Below, piece by piece: positions 22,645 to 31,971 of a DNA stretch of 56,440 bases (position 1 is its first letter; every line of letters begins with the position of its first letter). Source of the DNA: Pseudomonadota bacterium (GTDB lineage: Bacteria > Pseudomonadota > Gammaproteobacteria > Xanthomonadales > Rhodanobacteraceae); contig JAFEFO010000044.1 in the NCBI GenBank assembly GCA_018240565.1, positions 1 through 56,440 on the forward strand, read 5' to 3'. Below the pieces are notes generated by a model. That model did no database searches and had not been told where the DNA came from. It saw nothing but the letters and a program-made list of their open reading frames with translations. The position numbers were made by a program, and so were the translations under genes.

Positions 22645-24486
22645 ATGGTCTCGCGACGCGGATTGCCTTTGATGTTCTGCTGCATCGCCGTCGTCATCGC
22701 CGGCTGCGCGCAGATCGGCGCGCCGCGCGAGGAGGCGCCCGATGCCGTCGCCGCCGACCATGACTATGCGCAGGGCAATTTCGACGCCGCCGCGCAGGAT
22801 TTCCTGGCCTTGGCCGACGCGCACCCGCGCGATGGCGCCTTCTACCGACTGCGCGCGGCCGAGGCGTACCTGCAGAATGGCGAAATCGACGCGGTGGCGA
22901 AAACGCTCCCGGACATCCGCCGCCACAACCTGCAAGGCGACGAACCGGTTCGCTACGACCTGCTCGCCGCAGAGGTGGCCTTGTCGCACCATGACCCTGC
23001 GGGCGCGCTGAAGAGCCTGCACGTTGCCGATGCGGACCTGGCCACGCCCTTGCGCATGCGTGCGCTCGAATTGCGCGCACGTGCGCAGGCCGCGCAGGGC
23101 GACGCGCTCGACAGTGCGCGCACGCGCGCCGACCTCGACCGCCTGCTCGGCGGCAACGATCGCGCACAGAACGAAGCGCAAATCGTCGCCACGCTCAAGA
23201 CGATGGCACCGGACGCACTGCGCAACGAAGCCGCTGCCCTGTTGCCTGGCGATGCGCTGCGGCCATGGATCGACCAGGCGCTGCGCGCCGGGGGCGGCGC
23301 CTTGCCGGTCGTCGTCCTGCATCCGAACCAGCCGGTCGGGACCCTGATTCCACAGGGCCAGCAACCGCCGCAGCGCGAAGGCTACGCACCCGCGCACAAG
23401 ATCGCCCTGCTGCTGCCCGAGAGTGGTCCGCTGATGGCGGTTGCGCAGCCGGTGCGTGACGGATTTTTCGCCGCGTATTTCGCCGACACGAACGCGCAGC
23501 GCGCACCGGTGACGGTGTACGACAGCGGCGGCGGCCCGGCCGATGCCGTGGCCGCGTACCAGAAGGCTGTCGCCGACGGCGCCGACCGCATCGTCGGACC
23601 ACTCGCACGCGACGCCGTCGCCGCGGTGTTCGCCCAGGGCAACCTGCCGGTGCCGGTGCTCGCACTCAACCAGCCCGACGGCGCGCAATCACCACCGCAT
23701 GGCAGCGCGGCCTTCGGCCTGAACCCGGACGCCGAAGCCGCGCAGGCCGCCGAGCACATGCTGCAACAAGGCATTCGCCGCGCCGTGGTGATCACGGCGA
23801 CCGAGGACTGGGCCGAACGCGCGGCGTTGGCTTTCCGCGCGCAATTCGAGGCCGGCAACGGGCAGGTCCTGGGCGAGGCGCGCGTCACCGACAACCAGGT
23901 CAACTACGCCGACATGATCCGGCAAACGTTGTCCGGCGTACCGACGTCCGGCGCCGCACCCGCCCTGCCCGGTGCGGCGCCGATCGCCTCCGATGCGCCG
24001 ACCGCAGCGCCGGTGGACACGGGCATCTTCATCAGCATGCGCCCGCAACAGGCGCGCCTGTTGCTGCCGCAGCTCAAGCTCGCCGGCTACACCGGCGTGC
24101 CGGTGTTCGCGACCTCGCACATCTTTGCCGGCAACTACAACCCGGGCCTGGACCGCGACCTGGACGGCGTGCAGTTCTGCGACGCGCCGTGGTTGTTCGA
24201 CGCCACGCTCGGCCTGCCCAACCACGACGCCATCGTGCGCGCGCTCGACAGCGCCCGCGGCGCGGGCGGCCGCCTGTTCGCCATGGGCATGGATGCGTAC
24301 CGCTTGCTGCCGTACATGGACTGGCTGGCGCAGCATCCGGACAGCTACCTGCCGGGCGCGACCGGCCAGCTCGCCGAAGATCGGCTCGGCCGCATCCAGC
24401 GCCTGCTCACCTGGGCGCAGTTCGACAACGGCGCCGCGCATCCAGTGGCCGGAAGCTTGCAAACCAGTGCCGCACCTGCGCAGTGA
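22645..24486 (+). CDS. lpoA: Penicillin-binding protein activator LpoA (outer-membrane lipoprotein)
   Basis: LpoA reaches from the outer membrane to stimulate PBP1a. The product has 613 residues. A lipoprotein signal ends at VIAGC (C21). An N-terminal TPR-like helical domain (about 40-220) is followed by a Pro/Gln linker and a periplasmic-binding-protein-like domain beginning HKIALLLPESGPLMAVAQPVRDGFFAAYF. An Ala/Pro-rich stretch around residues 435-455 lies within that domain. Position next to rsmI and followed by yraN matches the E. coli yraL/yraM/yraN order. A possible -10 (TATCAT) lies about 28 bp upstream of the ATG. Confidence 0.92.
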   Translation: MVSRRGLPLMFCCIAVVIAGCAQIGAPREEAPDAVAADHDYAQGNFDAAAQDFLALADAHPRDGAFYRLRAAEAYLQNGEIDAVAKTLPDIRRHNLQGDEPVRYDLLAAEVALSHHDPAGALKSLHVADADLATPLRMRALELRARAQAAQGDALDSARTRADLDRLLGGNDRAQNEAQIVATLKTMAPDALRNEAAALLPGDALRPWIDQALRAGGGALPVVVLHPNQPVGTLIPQGQQPPQREGYAPAHKIALLLPESGPLMAVAQPVRDGFFAAYFADTNAQRAPVTVYDSGGGPADAVAAYQKAVADGADRIVGPLARDAVAAVFAQGNLPVPVLALNQPDGAQSPPHGSAAFGLNPDAEAAQAAEHMLQQGIRRAVVITATEDWAERAALAFRAQFEAGNGQVLGEARVTDNQVNYADMIRQTLSGVPTSGAAPALPGAAPIASDAPTAAPVDTGIFISMRPQQARLLLPQLKLAGYTGVPVFATSHIFAGNYNPGLDRDLDGVQFCDAPWLFDATLGLPNHDAIVRALDSARGAGGRLFAMGMDAYRLLPYMDWLAQHPDSYLPGATGQLAEDRLGRIQRLLTWAQFDNGAAHPVAGSLQTSAAPAQ

Positions 24487-24845
24487 CAACGCGCGGCACG
24501 GGTGCGGCCTGGGAAAGCGCGGTCGAAGCGCACCTGCATGCCTGCGGACTGCGTACGCTGGAGCGCAATTTCACCTGTCGCCTGGGCGAGATCGACCTCA
24601 TCATGGCCGACAACGATTGCACCGTGTTCGTTGAAGTGCGCTTCCGGCGCGATGCGGCGCATGGCGATGGCGTGGCGTCGGTTGGCGCGGCCAAGCGCGA
24701 GAAACTTCTGCGCGCCGCGCAGGTCTGGCTTCTGGCGCATCCGCGCCGCGCCACCCAGGCGTGCCGATTCGACGTGGTCGGTTGCAGCGGCACGCCGCAA
24801 CAGCCGCAGTTCGACTGGATCCGCCATGCGTTCGAGGTGAATTGA
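24483..24845 (+). CDS. yraN: YraN family (UPF0102) endonuclease-fold protein
   Basis: A 120-residue protein with a restriction-endonuclease-like fold. Visible are GAAWESAVEAHLHACGLRTLERNF, the GEIDLI motif (E-x-D) and VFVEVRFR (E-V-R for the usual E-V-K), then KREKLLRAAQVWLL. Its biochemical role is unsettled. The GTG start overlaps the lpoA stop as GTGA, so the two are coupled. Confidence 0.9.
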   Translation: MTTRGTGAAWESAVEAHLHACGLRTLERNFTCRLGEIDLIMADNDCTVFVEVRFRRDAAHGDGVASVGAAKREKLLRAAQVWLLAHPRRATQACRFDVVGCSGTPQQPQFDWIRHAFEVN

Positions 24846-24849
24846 ACCA

Positions 24850-25437
24850 ATGAAAATGTATAAATGCTTGCTCGCGCTGGCTTGCCTGCCGCTGTTGCAC
24901 GGCTGCATCGCCGTCGTCGCCGGCGGCGCAATCGCCGGCGCGCACGCCGTGCACGATCGTCGCGCGGTCGGCACCGTGCTCAGCGATCGCAACATCCAGT
25001 TGAGCGCGGTCGATGCGATCAACAAGCATCGCGAGCTCACGCGCGACGACAACAACGTCAAGGTCGTGGTCTACAACGGCGTGATGCTGCTGTGCGGGCA
25101 GGTGCGCAGCGAGTCGCTCAAGCAGCTCGCGCACGCCTCGGCGGAAGGCTTCGACGGCGTCATCCGCCTGGTCGACGAAATCGAGGTCACCGACACGCCG
25201 CAGGGATTCTGGCGTCGGCGCGGCGACGAGACGACGACCGCGCGCGTCAAGACCGGCCTGCTCGACATCACCAGCCTGCCCGGCTTCGATCCGACCCGCA
25301 TCAACGTGACCACCGCGCACGGCGTGGTCTACCTGATGGGCCTGGTCAAGCACGACGAGGCCGATGCCGCGACCGAGGTCGCGCGCAATACGCGCGGCGT
25401 GGACAAGGTCGTCAAGGTATTCGACTACACGGACTGA
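24850..25437 (+). CDS. BON-domain outer-membrane lipoprotein (DolP/YraP-like)
   Basis: A 195-residue lipoprotein with signal and lipobox ending LLHGC (C19), a Gly/Ala-rich segment, and two BON domains: LSDRNIQLSAVDAINKHREL through VTDTP, and TTTARVKTGLLDITSLPGFDP through KVVKVFDYTD. DolP binds anionic phospholipids and supports outer-membrane integrity and envelope quality control. The gene starts 4 bp after yraN, completing a lpoA-yraN-dolP-like operon; diaA, found in E. coli at this place, is absent. Confidence 0.88.
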   Translation: MKMYKCLLALACLPLLHGCIAVVAGGAIAGAHAVHDRRAVGTVLSDRNIQLSAVDAINKHRELTRDDNNVKVVVYNGVMLLCGQVRSESLKQLAHASAEGFDGVIRLVDEIEVTDTPQGFWRRRGDETTTARVKTGLLDITSLPGFDPTRINVTTAHGVVYLMGLVKHDEADAATEVARNTRGVDKVVKVFDYTD

Positions 25438-25514
25438 GTCGACGGTGACGTGCTTCACATTCCACCCCGGCCGGGAGTAGACTTCGCCGGTTATTACCGA
25501 TACGGGGGAATGTG

Positions 25515-26969
25515 ATGGAATCCAGACTGCTGCGTCCTTTGTGCCAAGCCGTCGCCCTGGCGCTCGCCGCGGGCGGCGCGCATGCTGCAACGATTACCGT
25601 AACCGATGGCGGCGATGCCGGCACCGGATCCAGCTGCACGCTGCGCCAAGCCATCGATTCGGCCAATTCCGATTCCGTGCAGGGCAATTGCACGGCAGGC
25701 AACGGCACCGACACCATCGTGTTCGCATCCGCCCTCGCCAACTCGACGATCGCGTTGCAGGGCAGCCAGCTGCTGATCGACAGCAACGTGACCCTCAGCG
25801 GCAGCGGACAAACCATCGACGCCGGCGGCAATTCGCGGGTGATGGCAATCGATACCAGCAATGCCGTTACCAGTGTCACCTTGTCCAATCTTTCCCTGAC
25901 CGGCGGCAACTATGCTCGTGGCGCCGGTTTGAGCGTCTACGCCGGCGAAGGGGGTGGCGGCGGCTACCGTCACGCAGACAGGCATGGCAACAAGCCGGCC
26001 GCGCCAACCGCACCGGCAGATGTCACCTTGTATCGGGTGACCATCAGCAACAGCACCTCCGGTGTCGGCGCCGGTGGCGTGTACATCGATGGGCAGAACG
26101 TTGCCATCGAGCAGAGTACCGTTTCCGGAAATACGCTCACCGCAACCCGCAACTACGGTGCCGGTGGGGTGTACATCACCGGCAGTTCCAGCGTCACCAT
26201 CACGGATTCGACGATCTCGGGGAACCGTGCCTCCGGCAGCCAGTCGTACCTCGCCGGTGGCGTGTATGTCTGGCATAGCGACCTGACCGTGACCAATTCC
26301 ACGATCACCGGCAATACTGCCAATGGCATGGATGACCTCGCGGGCGCGATGTCTTTGGCGAATGCATCCGGCGCGGTCTACGACAGCACGATCAGCGGCA
26401 ACCAGGCCGCGCCGTCCAACACCGCTACTGGCGGCATACTGGTCGGCGCGGAAGACGGCGCCGGCCTCAACCTTTTCAATACCATCGTGTCGGGCAACTC
26501 CGCGCTGGCAGTGGAGCGCCCGGCGATAACGATGTCGGCAGCCGCGATGGCGCAGCCGGACATGGGCGTGTACAACAGCTCCAATGTCGTCGCGCAATTC
26601 AACCTGTTCGGCACGGCGCTGCAACCGGGTTATTCGGGAAGCGGCAATGTGTTCAACGACGCACCGGGGCTCGGCGCGCTGGCGAACAATGGCGGTCCGA
26701 CGCTGACCATGAAACCCAATGCCGGCAGCCCGGCGATCGGCGCGGGGAGTGTCGCATTGCTTCCAGCCGGCTTGGCCACCGACCAGCGCGGCGCGGGATT
26801 CCCGCGCACCACCAACAACACGCTCGACCTCGGCGCGATACAAGCCGGCGCCGGCGCGGTGGCGGCAGCGCCAGTACCCACCCCCACGCTTTCGACCTGG
26901 GCACTGGGCCTGCTCGGTGGCCTGCTCGCCCTCGTCGGCCTGCGCAAGCGAAAACCCACAGACGCCTGA
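25515..26969 (+). CDS. Secreted CSLREA/beta-helix protein with IPTL-CTERM-like sorting tail
   Basis: This is a 484-residue exported protein. The signal peptide (MESRLLRPLCQAVALALAAG, ending AHAA) is followed by CTLRQAIDSANS, a CSLREA-type motif. A right-handed beta-helix region follows with repeated GGVYI / STISGN / NSTITGN strands, as in Chlamydia-type polymorphic outer-membrane proteins. The C-terminus is PTPTLSTWALGLLGGLLALV then LRKRK: Pro-Thr-Leu-x-x-Trp, a hydrophobic helix and a basic end, the architecture of IPTL-CTERM / PEP-CTERM-like tails handled by exosortase-type sortases. GGGGGA lies about 6 nt before the ATG; a GTG directly before it is an alternative start. Ligand and function are unknown. 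Confidence 0.85.
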   Translation: MESRLLRPLCQAVALALAAGGAHAATITVTDGGDAGTGSSCTLRQAIDSANSDSVQGNCTAGNGTDTIVFASALANSTIALQGSQLLIDSNVTLSGSGQTIDAGGNSRVMAIDTSNAVTSVTLSNLSLTGGNYARGAGLSVYAGEGGGGGYRHADRHGNKPAAPTAPADVTLYRVTISNSTSGVGAGGVYIDGQNVAIEQSTVSGNTLTATRNYGAGGVYITGSSSVTITDSTISGNRASGSQSYLAGGVYVWHSDLTVTNSTITGNTANGMDDLAGAMSLANASGAVYDSTISGNQAAPSNTATGGILVGAEDGAGLNLFNTIVSGNSALAVERPAITMSAAAMAQPDMGVYNSSNVVAQFNLFGTALQPGYSGSGNVFNDAPGLGALANNGGPTLTMKPNAGSPAIGAGSVALLPAGLATDQRGAGFPRTTNNTLDLGAIQAGAGAVAAAPVPTPTLSTWALGLLGGLLALVGLRKRKPTDA

Positions 26970-27001
26970 GCAACGGCGTGCCGCCGGCGTAAACTGGCGG
27001 C

Positions 27002-28363
27002 ATGCCTGTCTCCGCTTCCACGCTACGCGACATCTTTGGCGCCGCGTTCACGACCGATCCTGCCGAGTGCCTGGCCTACGGCTACGACAATTCGCGCCGG
27101 CAGGCGCAACCCGATGCCGTGGTATTTCCGACGACGCACGAGCAAGTCGTGGCCTTGGTGCACGCCTGCCGCACAGCGCACACGCCGTTGATCGCGCGCG
27201 GGCGCGGCACCAACACGACGGGCGCGACGGTGCCGGTCGATGGCGGTGTGGTGGTCTCGTTCGAGCGCATGAACCGCATCGTGAAAATCGATGCGGACAA
27301 TCGCCTGGCCGTCGTCGAGCCCGGCGTGCTCAACGGCGATCTGCAAACCGCGCTTGCCGCGCAAGGTTTCTTCTGGCCGCCGGATCCGACTTCGAGCCCG
27401 TATTGCACGATTGGCGGCAACCTCGCCTGCAATGCCGCCGGCCCGCGCGCGGTGAAATACGGCAGTTGCCGCGAGAACACGCTCGGCCTGCGCGCGGTGG
27501 TAGGCACCGGCGACGACTTGCGCTGCGGCGTAAACACGACCAAGGGTGCGGTCGGCTATGACCTCACGCGCCTTTTGATCGGCGCGGAGGGCACGCTCGC
27601 GGTGATCACGCAGGCCACGCTCAAGCTCACGCCCAAGCCCGCCGCCAAGGCGACGTTGCGTGCTAGTTACGCGGACGTTGCCGCTGCCACGGCTGCCGTC
27701 GCGCGCATCATGGCGCAGCCGGTCGTGCCGTGCGCCCTGGAGTTCATGGACGACGCGGCGCTGCGCCTCGCGCGCGCGCATGCGGCCGATGCGATTCCAG
27801 CCACCGGCGCGCTGCTGATCGTGGAAGCCGACGGCGACGCCGAGGACTTGCCGCGTGCCATCGCGGCGCTGTCTGTTGCCGCGAGTGGCGCAGGACTCAT
27901 CGAACTGCGCAGCGCTAGCGATGCGCACGAAGCCGAAACGCTGTGGGCAGCACGACGCGCGCTGTCGCCCGCGTTGCGCACGATCTCGCCGGACAAGATC
28001 AACGAGGACGTGGTCGTGCCGGTGTCGCGACTGCCGGAACTGATTGCACGCCTGCGTGAAATCGCGGCGAGGCATTCGATTCCCATCGTCAACTTCGGTC
28101 ATGCCGGCAACGGCAACATCCACGTCAACCTGCTGCCGCGCGATGCGACCGAACACGCGCGCGCGCAAGCTGCGCTGCCCGAGGTTTTCGCTGCCGTGAT
28201 CGCGCTTGGCGGCACGCTCTCCGGCGAGCACGGCATCGGTCTGGCCAAGCGCGACTTCCTCGACCAGGCGCTCGATCCGGCGGCACTCGCCTTCATGCGC
28301 CGGATCAAGGCACAGTTCGATCCGGATGGAATCCTCAACCCGGGCAAGCTGCTGCCGCCGTGA
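27002..28363 (+). CDS. FAD-linked oxidase / D-2-hydroxyacid dehydrogenase (GlcD-like)
   Basis: A 453-residue member of the FAD_binding_4 / GlcD family that oxidises D-2-hydroxy acids such as D-lactate, glycolate or D-2-hydroxyglutarate. The PCMH-type FAD domain includes LIARGRGTNTTGATVPVDGG and CTIGGNLACNAAGPRAVKYG, with GYDLTRLLIGAEGTLAVIT. The C-terminal FAD-oxidase domain has VNFGHAGNGNIHVNLL and LSGEHGIGLAKRDFL. The substrate cannot be fixed from sequence. The gene overlaps the following uracil-DNA glycosylase gene by GTGA. Confidence 0.9.
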   Translation: MPVSASTLRDIFGAAFTTDPAECLAYGYDNSRRQAQPDAVVFPTTHEQVVALVHACRTAHTPLIARGRGTNTTGATVPVDGGVVVSFERMNRIVKIDADNRLAVVEPGVLNGDLQTALAAQGFFWPPDPTSSPYCTIGGNLACNAAGPRAVKYGSCRENTLGLRAVVGTGDDLRCGVNTTKGAVGYDLTRLLIGAEGTLAVITQATLKLTPKPAAKATLRASYADVAAATAAVARIMAQPVVPCALEFMDDAALRLARAHAADAIPATGALLIVEADGDAEDLPRAIAALSVAASGAGLIELRSASDAHEAETLWAARRALSPALRTISPDKINEDVVVPVSRLPELIARLREIAARHSIPIVNFGHAGNGNIHVNLLPRDATEHARAQAALPEVFAAVIALGGTLSGEHGIGLAKRDFLDQALDPAALAFMRRIKAQFDPDGILNPGKLLPP

Positions 28364-28941
28364 GTAAAAAGCTCGATGCGTTGTTGCGCGAAATCCGTGC
28401 CTGCCGGATCTGCGAACAACACCTGCCACTGGGGCCCAATCCGGTGCTGCGCGCAAGCGCGACGGCGCGCATCCTCGTCGTCGGCCAGGCGCCGGGCACG
28501 AAAGTCCACGCCACCGGCATCCCGTGGAACGACGCCAGCGGCGAACGCCTGCGCGCATGGATGGGCATCGACGCCGACACGTTTTACGACGAGGCGCGCA
28601 TCGCCATCGTGCCGATGGGGTTCTGCTATCCCGGTCGCGGCAAGGGCGGCGACAATCCGCCACGCCCGGAATGCGCGCGCACCTGGCATCCGCAACTCAT
28701 CCCGATGCTGAAGAACGTGCGCCTGACCTTGCTGATCGGGCAGTACGCCCAGGCGTATTTCCTGCGTGAGCGCCGCAAGGCGTCGCTGACCGAAACCGTG
28801 CGCGCATTTGCCGACTACCTGCCGGACTATCTGCCGATGGTGCACCCGAGCCCGCGCAACCAGGGCTGGCTCAAGCGCCATGCCTGGTTCGAGCGCGATC
28901 TGCTGCCGGTGTTACGCGAGCGCGTTCACGAGTTGCTGTAA
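28360..28941 (+). CDS. Family 4-like uracil-DNA glycosylase (4Fe-4S)
   Basis: A 193-residue uracil-DNA glycosylase-superfamily protein that would remove uracil from DNA. Motif A is VGQAPGTKVHATGIPWND and motif B is MVHPSPRN. Cysteines at 15, 18, 89 and 105 give a C-x2-C-x70-C-x15-C pattern, the 4Fe-4S ligand spacing of family 4/5 enzymes. The GTG start overlaps the upstream oxidase stop. Its last 30 bp overlap the 3' end of pgpA on the other strand. Confidence 0.88.
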   Translation: MSKKLDALLREIRACRICEQHLPLGPNPVLRASATARILVVGQAPGTKVHATGIPWNDASGERLRAWMGIDADTFYDEARIAIVPMGFCYPGRGKGGDNPPRPECARTWHPQLIPMLKNVRLTLLIGQYAQAYFLRERRKASLTETVRAFADYLPDYLPMVHPSPRNQGWLKRHAWFERDLLPVLRERVHELL

Positions 28942-29418
28942 CGCGATCAGCGCGAGCGCCGCGTAGATTCCGGCGAAGACGTCGTCCAGCATCACACCCA
29001 AGCCGCCGGGAATCGTGCGATCTGCCCACGACACCGGCCATGGCTTGGCAATGTCGAATATGCGAAACAGTATAAATCCGCACAAAATCCACAACCAGCC
29101 GCCACGCGCCCATATCGCCAGCGGCGCAAGCGCAATCCACTGGCCAACGAATTCGTCCCAGACCACGCAGCCGGGATCGGCGATCTTCACCGCACGCACG
29201 GCCCAATCACAAGCCCACACGCCCAGCGCAAAGGCCAGAACGAGTGCGGCGGCAAGCCACGGCCACGGCAATTCGCGCAGGGCCAGCCACGGCAACAGCG
29301 CCGCGAGCGACCCGATCGTTCCTGGCGCGACCGGACTCAACCCGGAACCGAAGCCGGTTGCGATCCAGCCGAAGGGATGGCGCAACAACGCGTTTCGTTG
29401 AGATGCATGCAAACTCAT
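28912..29418 (-). CDS. pgpA: Phosphatidylglycerophosphatase A
   Basis: This inner-membrane phosphatase makes phosphatidylglycerol from its phosphate. The product has 168 residues with about four hydrophobic segments. Conserved motifs are GFGSGLSPVAPGTIGSL, DPGCVVWDEFVGQWIAL, FRIFDIAKPWPVSWADR and GGLGVMLDDVFAG. The start overlaps the thiL stop as ATGA. The 3' end overlaps the convergent glycosylase gene by 30 bp. Confidence 0.94.
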   Translation of the reverse strand: MSLHASQRNALLRHPFGWIATGFGSGLSPVAPGTIGSLAALLPWLALRELPWPWLAAALVLAFALGVWACDWAVRAVKIADPGCVVWDEFVGQWIALAPLAIWARGGWLWILCGFILFRIFDIAKPWPVSWADRTIPGGLGVMLDDVFAGIYAALALIALQQLVNALA

Positions 29419-30353
29419 GCGAAGTGCTCCCAGCCGGCACGCGGCACGTCGATCGCGCGCCCTTGTGCATCGCGCACACTCACCCCTTCGCCGGCAACGA
29501 TGCGACCGATGCATTTGATCGGGCAATCGTCGCCGGCCATGCAAGCAAGATCCGCTTGCGCCGCCGTGAAGCACAACTCGTAATCATCGCCGCCGGCGAG
29601 CTGGAATCCGCGTCGCGTCGGTGCGTCGAACACCTCGCGCAGCGCGGTCGATGCCGGCAAGGCGTCGGCATCGATCTGCGCGCCGGCACCGCTCGCCGCG
29701 CAGATGTGGCCAAGATCGGCGACAAGGCCGTCGGATACATCGATACAGGCGCTGGCGCGCCCGCGCAAGGCCATACCGAGCCCGACGCGCGGCGTGGGGC
29801 GATGCAGGCGATCGAGCAGCCGCGGATCACATGCAGATCCTGATTGTGTCTTGCGCAATGCCGCCGCCGCGTCGCCCAGTGTGCCGGAAACGAAAACCGC
29901 ATCGCCCACGCGCGCGCCAGAGCGCCGCAGTGCGACGTCGGCGCGTACAAAACCCTGGATCGTGACGGTGATGCTCAACGGTCCCTGCGTGGTGTCGCCG
30001 CCAATGAGTGCCACGCGATGCTGCCGGGCGAGCGCCGCGAATCCTTCGGCGAACCCGTCCACCCAGGCTGCATCGGCCGCCGGCAAGGTCAAGGCCAGCG
30101 TCGCCCACGCCGGTTCCGCGCCCATCGCGGCGAGATCGGACAGATTCACCGCGAGTGCTTTCCAGCCGACGTCGAACGCGGCCGCTTCGAGCGGAAAATG
30201 CACGTCGGCGACCAGGGTGTCGGTGCTCACCGCAAGCGCATGCCCGGCAGGAACCTCGAGCAATGCCGCGTCGTCGCCGATGCCCAGGATGACGTCGTCG
30301 CGCGACACGTTGCAGCGCGCGCGGATGCGTTCGATCAGGTCGAACTCGGCCAC
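29415..30353 (-). CDS. thiL: Thiamine-monophosphate kinase
   Basis: ThiL phosphorylates thiamine monophosphate to the pyrophosphate cofactor. The product has 312 residues. Motifs include AEFDLIERIRARC, the GIGDDAALLEV metal/ATP site, STDTLVADVHF, GGDTTQGPLSITVTIQG, CIDVSDGLVADLGHI and LAGGDDYELCF. The GTG at 30353, one base after the nusB stop, gives the family-typical (M)AEFDLI start; a longer frame reaching into nusB is rejected. Confidence 0.94.
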   Translation of the reverse strand: MAEFDLIERIRARCNVSRDDVILGIGDDAALLEVPAGHALAVSTDTLVADVHFPLEAAAFDVGWKALAVNLSDLAAMGAEPAWATLALTLPAADAAWVDGFAEGFAALARQHRVALIGGDTTQGPLSITVTIQGFVRADVALRRSGARVGDAVFVSGTLGDAAAALRKTQSGSACDPRLLDRLHRPTPRVGLGMALRGRASACIDVSDGLVADLGHICAASGAGAQIDADALPASTALREVFDAPTRRGFQLAGGDDYELCFTAAQADLACMAGDDCPIKCIGRIVAGEGVSVRDAQGRAIDVPRAGWEHFA

Positions 30354-30354
30354 G

Positions 30355-30810
30355 TCAGCCGCGCGCAGCCTCGGCGGCACGCCATTGTCGCGCCGCCTTG
30401 TCGAGCACGCCGTTGACGTAGGTGTGGCCGTGTTCGGCGCCGAAGCGCTTGGCGATCTCGATGGCTTCGTTCAACACCACGCGGTAAGGCACGTCCGGGC
30501 GATGGCGCAATTCGTACGCGGCCAGTCGCAGCACCGCGCGTTCGAGCGGGTCGACCTGGGCCATGTCGCGGTCGAGATAAGGCGCGAGGCCCGCATCGAG
30601 TTCGGCGCAATGCGCTTCCACGCCGCGCAGCAGGTCCTCGAAGTAAGGCAGGTCCGCGATTTCCATGTCCTGCTCGTGGCGGAACTCCTCGATCACCTCG
30701 CGCATCGGATTGCCACCGATCTGCCAGGCGTAGACGGCCTGCGCGGCACGGCGGCGCGAGCGCGAGCGCGCGGTCGGATCGATGCCATCGGTGCGCTGCG
30801 GTTGTGTCAT
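30355..30810 (-). CDS. nusB: Transcription antitermination factor NusB
   Basis: NusB binds boxA RNA with NusE (S10) in rRNA antitermination. The product has 151 residues: basic start [18 protein letters not shown], then [35 protein letters not shown] and [15 protein letters not shown]. It overlaps ribH by ATGA and abuts thiL. Confidence 0.95.
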   Translation of the reverse strand: MTQPQRTDGIDPTARSRSRRRAAQAVYAWQIGGNPMREVIEEFRHEQDMEIADLPYFEDLLRGVEAHCAELDAGLAPYLDRDMAQVDPLERAVLRLAAYELRHRPDVPYRVVLNEAIEIAKRFGAEHGHTYVNGVLDKAARQWRAAEAARG

Positions 30811-31295
30811 AGCCTGGAGTAGAGATTCGCCATTTCCATTGCCGCCAATGCGACTTCCTCGCCCTTGTTGCCACGCGTGCCGCCGGCGCGCGCGCGGGCA
30901 TCGTCCATGCGTTCGACCGCGAGCACGCCGTTGAGCACCGGCACGCCCGATTCCAGCGCCACGCGCATCAGGCCACGCGCACACTCATCGGCAACGTGTT
31001 CGTAGTGGCGGGTATCGCCGCGCACCACGCAGCCGAGCGCGAGTATCGCATGGTATTTGCCGCCGCGCGCGAGGCATTGCGCAACTTGCGGGATTTCCCA
31101 GGCGCCGGGCACGCGGATCGTGTCGAACGCCGCCGCGACCAAGCCATGCGCGAGTAACGCGCGCTGCGCGCCTTCGACCAGGGCATCGACGATACCCGGA
31201 TTCCAGCGGCTCGCGACAATGGCGAAGCGCGCCTGCGGATCAGCGCGCAGTTCGCCCGAGATTTCCGGCACGGCAAGATCCTCCTGCACAGGCAT
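30807..31295 (-). CDS. ribH: 6,7-dimethyl-8-ribityllumazine synthase
   Basis: RibH condenses the ribityl-uracil intermediate with dihydroxybutanone phosphate, the penultimate riboflavin step, in an icosahedral or decameric shell. The product has 162 residues. [43 protein letters not shown] (catalytic His) and [20 protein letters not shown] are all present. It lies 22 bp after a glycosyltransferase gene, whereas it would normally follow ribB directly. Confidence 0.96.
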   Translation of the reverse strand: MPVQEDLAVPEISGELRADPQARFAIVASRWNPGIVDALVEGAQRALLAHGLVAAAFDTIRVPGAWEIPQVAQCLARGGKYHAILALGCVVRGDTRHYEHVADECARGLMRVALESGVPVLNGVLAVERMDDARARAGGTRGNKGEEVALAAMEMANLYSRL

Positions 31296-31317
31296 CCAGT
31301 TTACCCGACGGCGCCGT

Positions 31318-31971
31318 TCACGCCTCGAGCATCCCGGAATGGCGGGTGACGATGGTCGGATCCAGATGGATGTCGAAACCGAGCCGCCGCAGTTGCCGGC
31401 ATACCCAGTAGTCTTCGGACAGGTATTCCTCGCCGACCACGCCGGTGCGGAACACGTCGTAATGCACGGTCGATTTCAATTCGACGCCGCGCAAATCGTA
31501 ACCGCGCGAGTACACGCGGCCACCGGCGCGCGCATCGTTCACCAGGGCATCGACCGCGGCACGCGACAACAAAAGCGCGGCGGTGCCGATGCGTTCGACC
31601 TTGTACAGCGAACCGGCCTCGCCGACCAGCTTGCCGATGTTGAAGATGCGTCCGCCGCCGGCGTTGCGGCCCTTGAGCGCGACCGCAGCGCCGATCGCAT
31701 CGCAACCGGAATCGAGCATGCGGCGCAGGCCGTTCGGCGGCAGCAGCACGTCGGCATCCAGGAACAGCAGGTGGCTGAAGCCGGTGCGCGCATGGAATTC
31801 GGAAAGGATCGTGTTGCGCGCACGCGTGATCAGGCTTTCATTGCCGATGCTCATCAGCGCAAAGTCGATCTGCGCGAGCTGGTAGCGCAGCAGGGCGCTG
31901 ACGTAATCGCTGTGCATCATGCCGCCGTAGGCCGGCGTACCGATCAGCAGGCGTGGCACCGGTGCGTTCAT
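31318..31971 (-). CDS. Glycosyltransferase-like protein (GT-A fold)
   Basis: A 217-residue cytoplasmic protein without signal or membrane segment. [20 protein letters not shown] opens a nucleotide-sugar-binding fold and [20 protein letters not shown] carries a DxD metal motif. Later [20 protein letters not shown] contains the ED-type catalytic region of GT2/Anp1-like enzymes. Donor and acceptor are unknown. It is coupled by ATGA to the next upstream glycosyltransferase gene and lies 22 bp before ribH. Confidence 0.75.
   Translation of the reverse strand: MNAPVPRLLIGTPAYGGMMHSDYVSALLRYQLAQIDFALMSIGNESLITRARNTILSEFHARTGFSHLLFLDADVLLPPNGLRRMLDSGCDAIGAAVALKGRNAGGGRIFNIGKLVGEAGSLYKVERIGTAALLLSRAAVDALVNDARAGGRVYSRGYDLRGVELKSTVHYDVFRTGVVGEEYLSEDYWVCRQLRRLGFDIHLDPTIVTRHSGMLEA

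Noticed and set aside
24850..25437. BON lipoprotein considered as a secretin-associated or osmotic-shock OsmY protein
   Set aside because: The lipobox and lpoA-yraN context favour a DolP/YraP-like outer-membrane lipoprotein.
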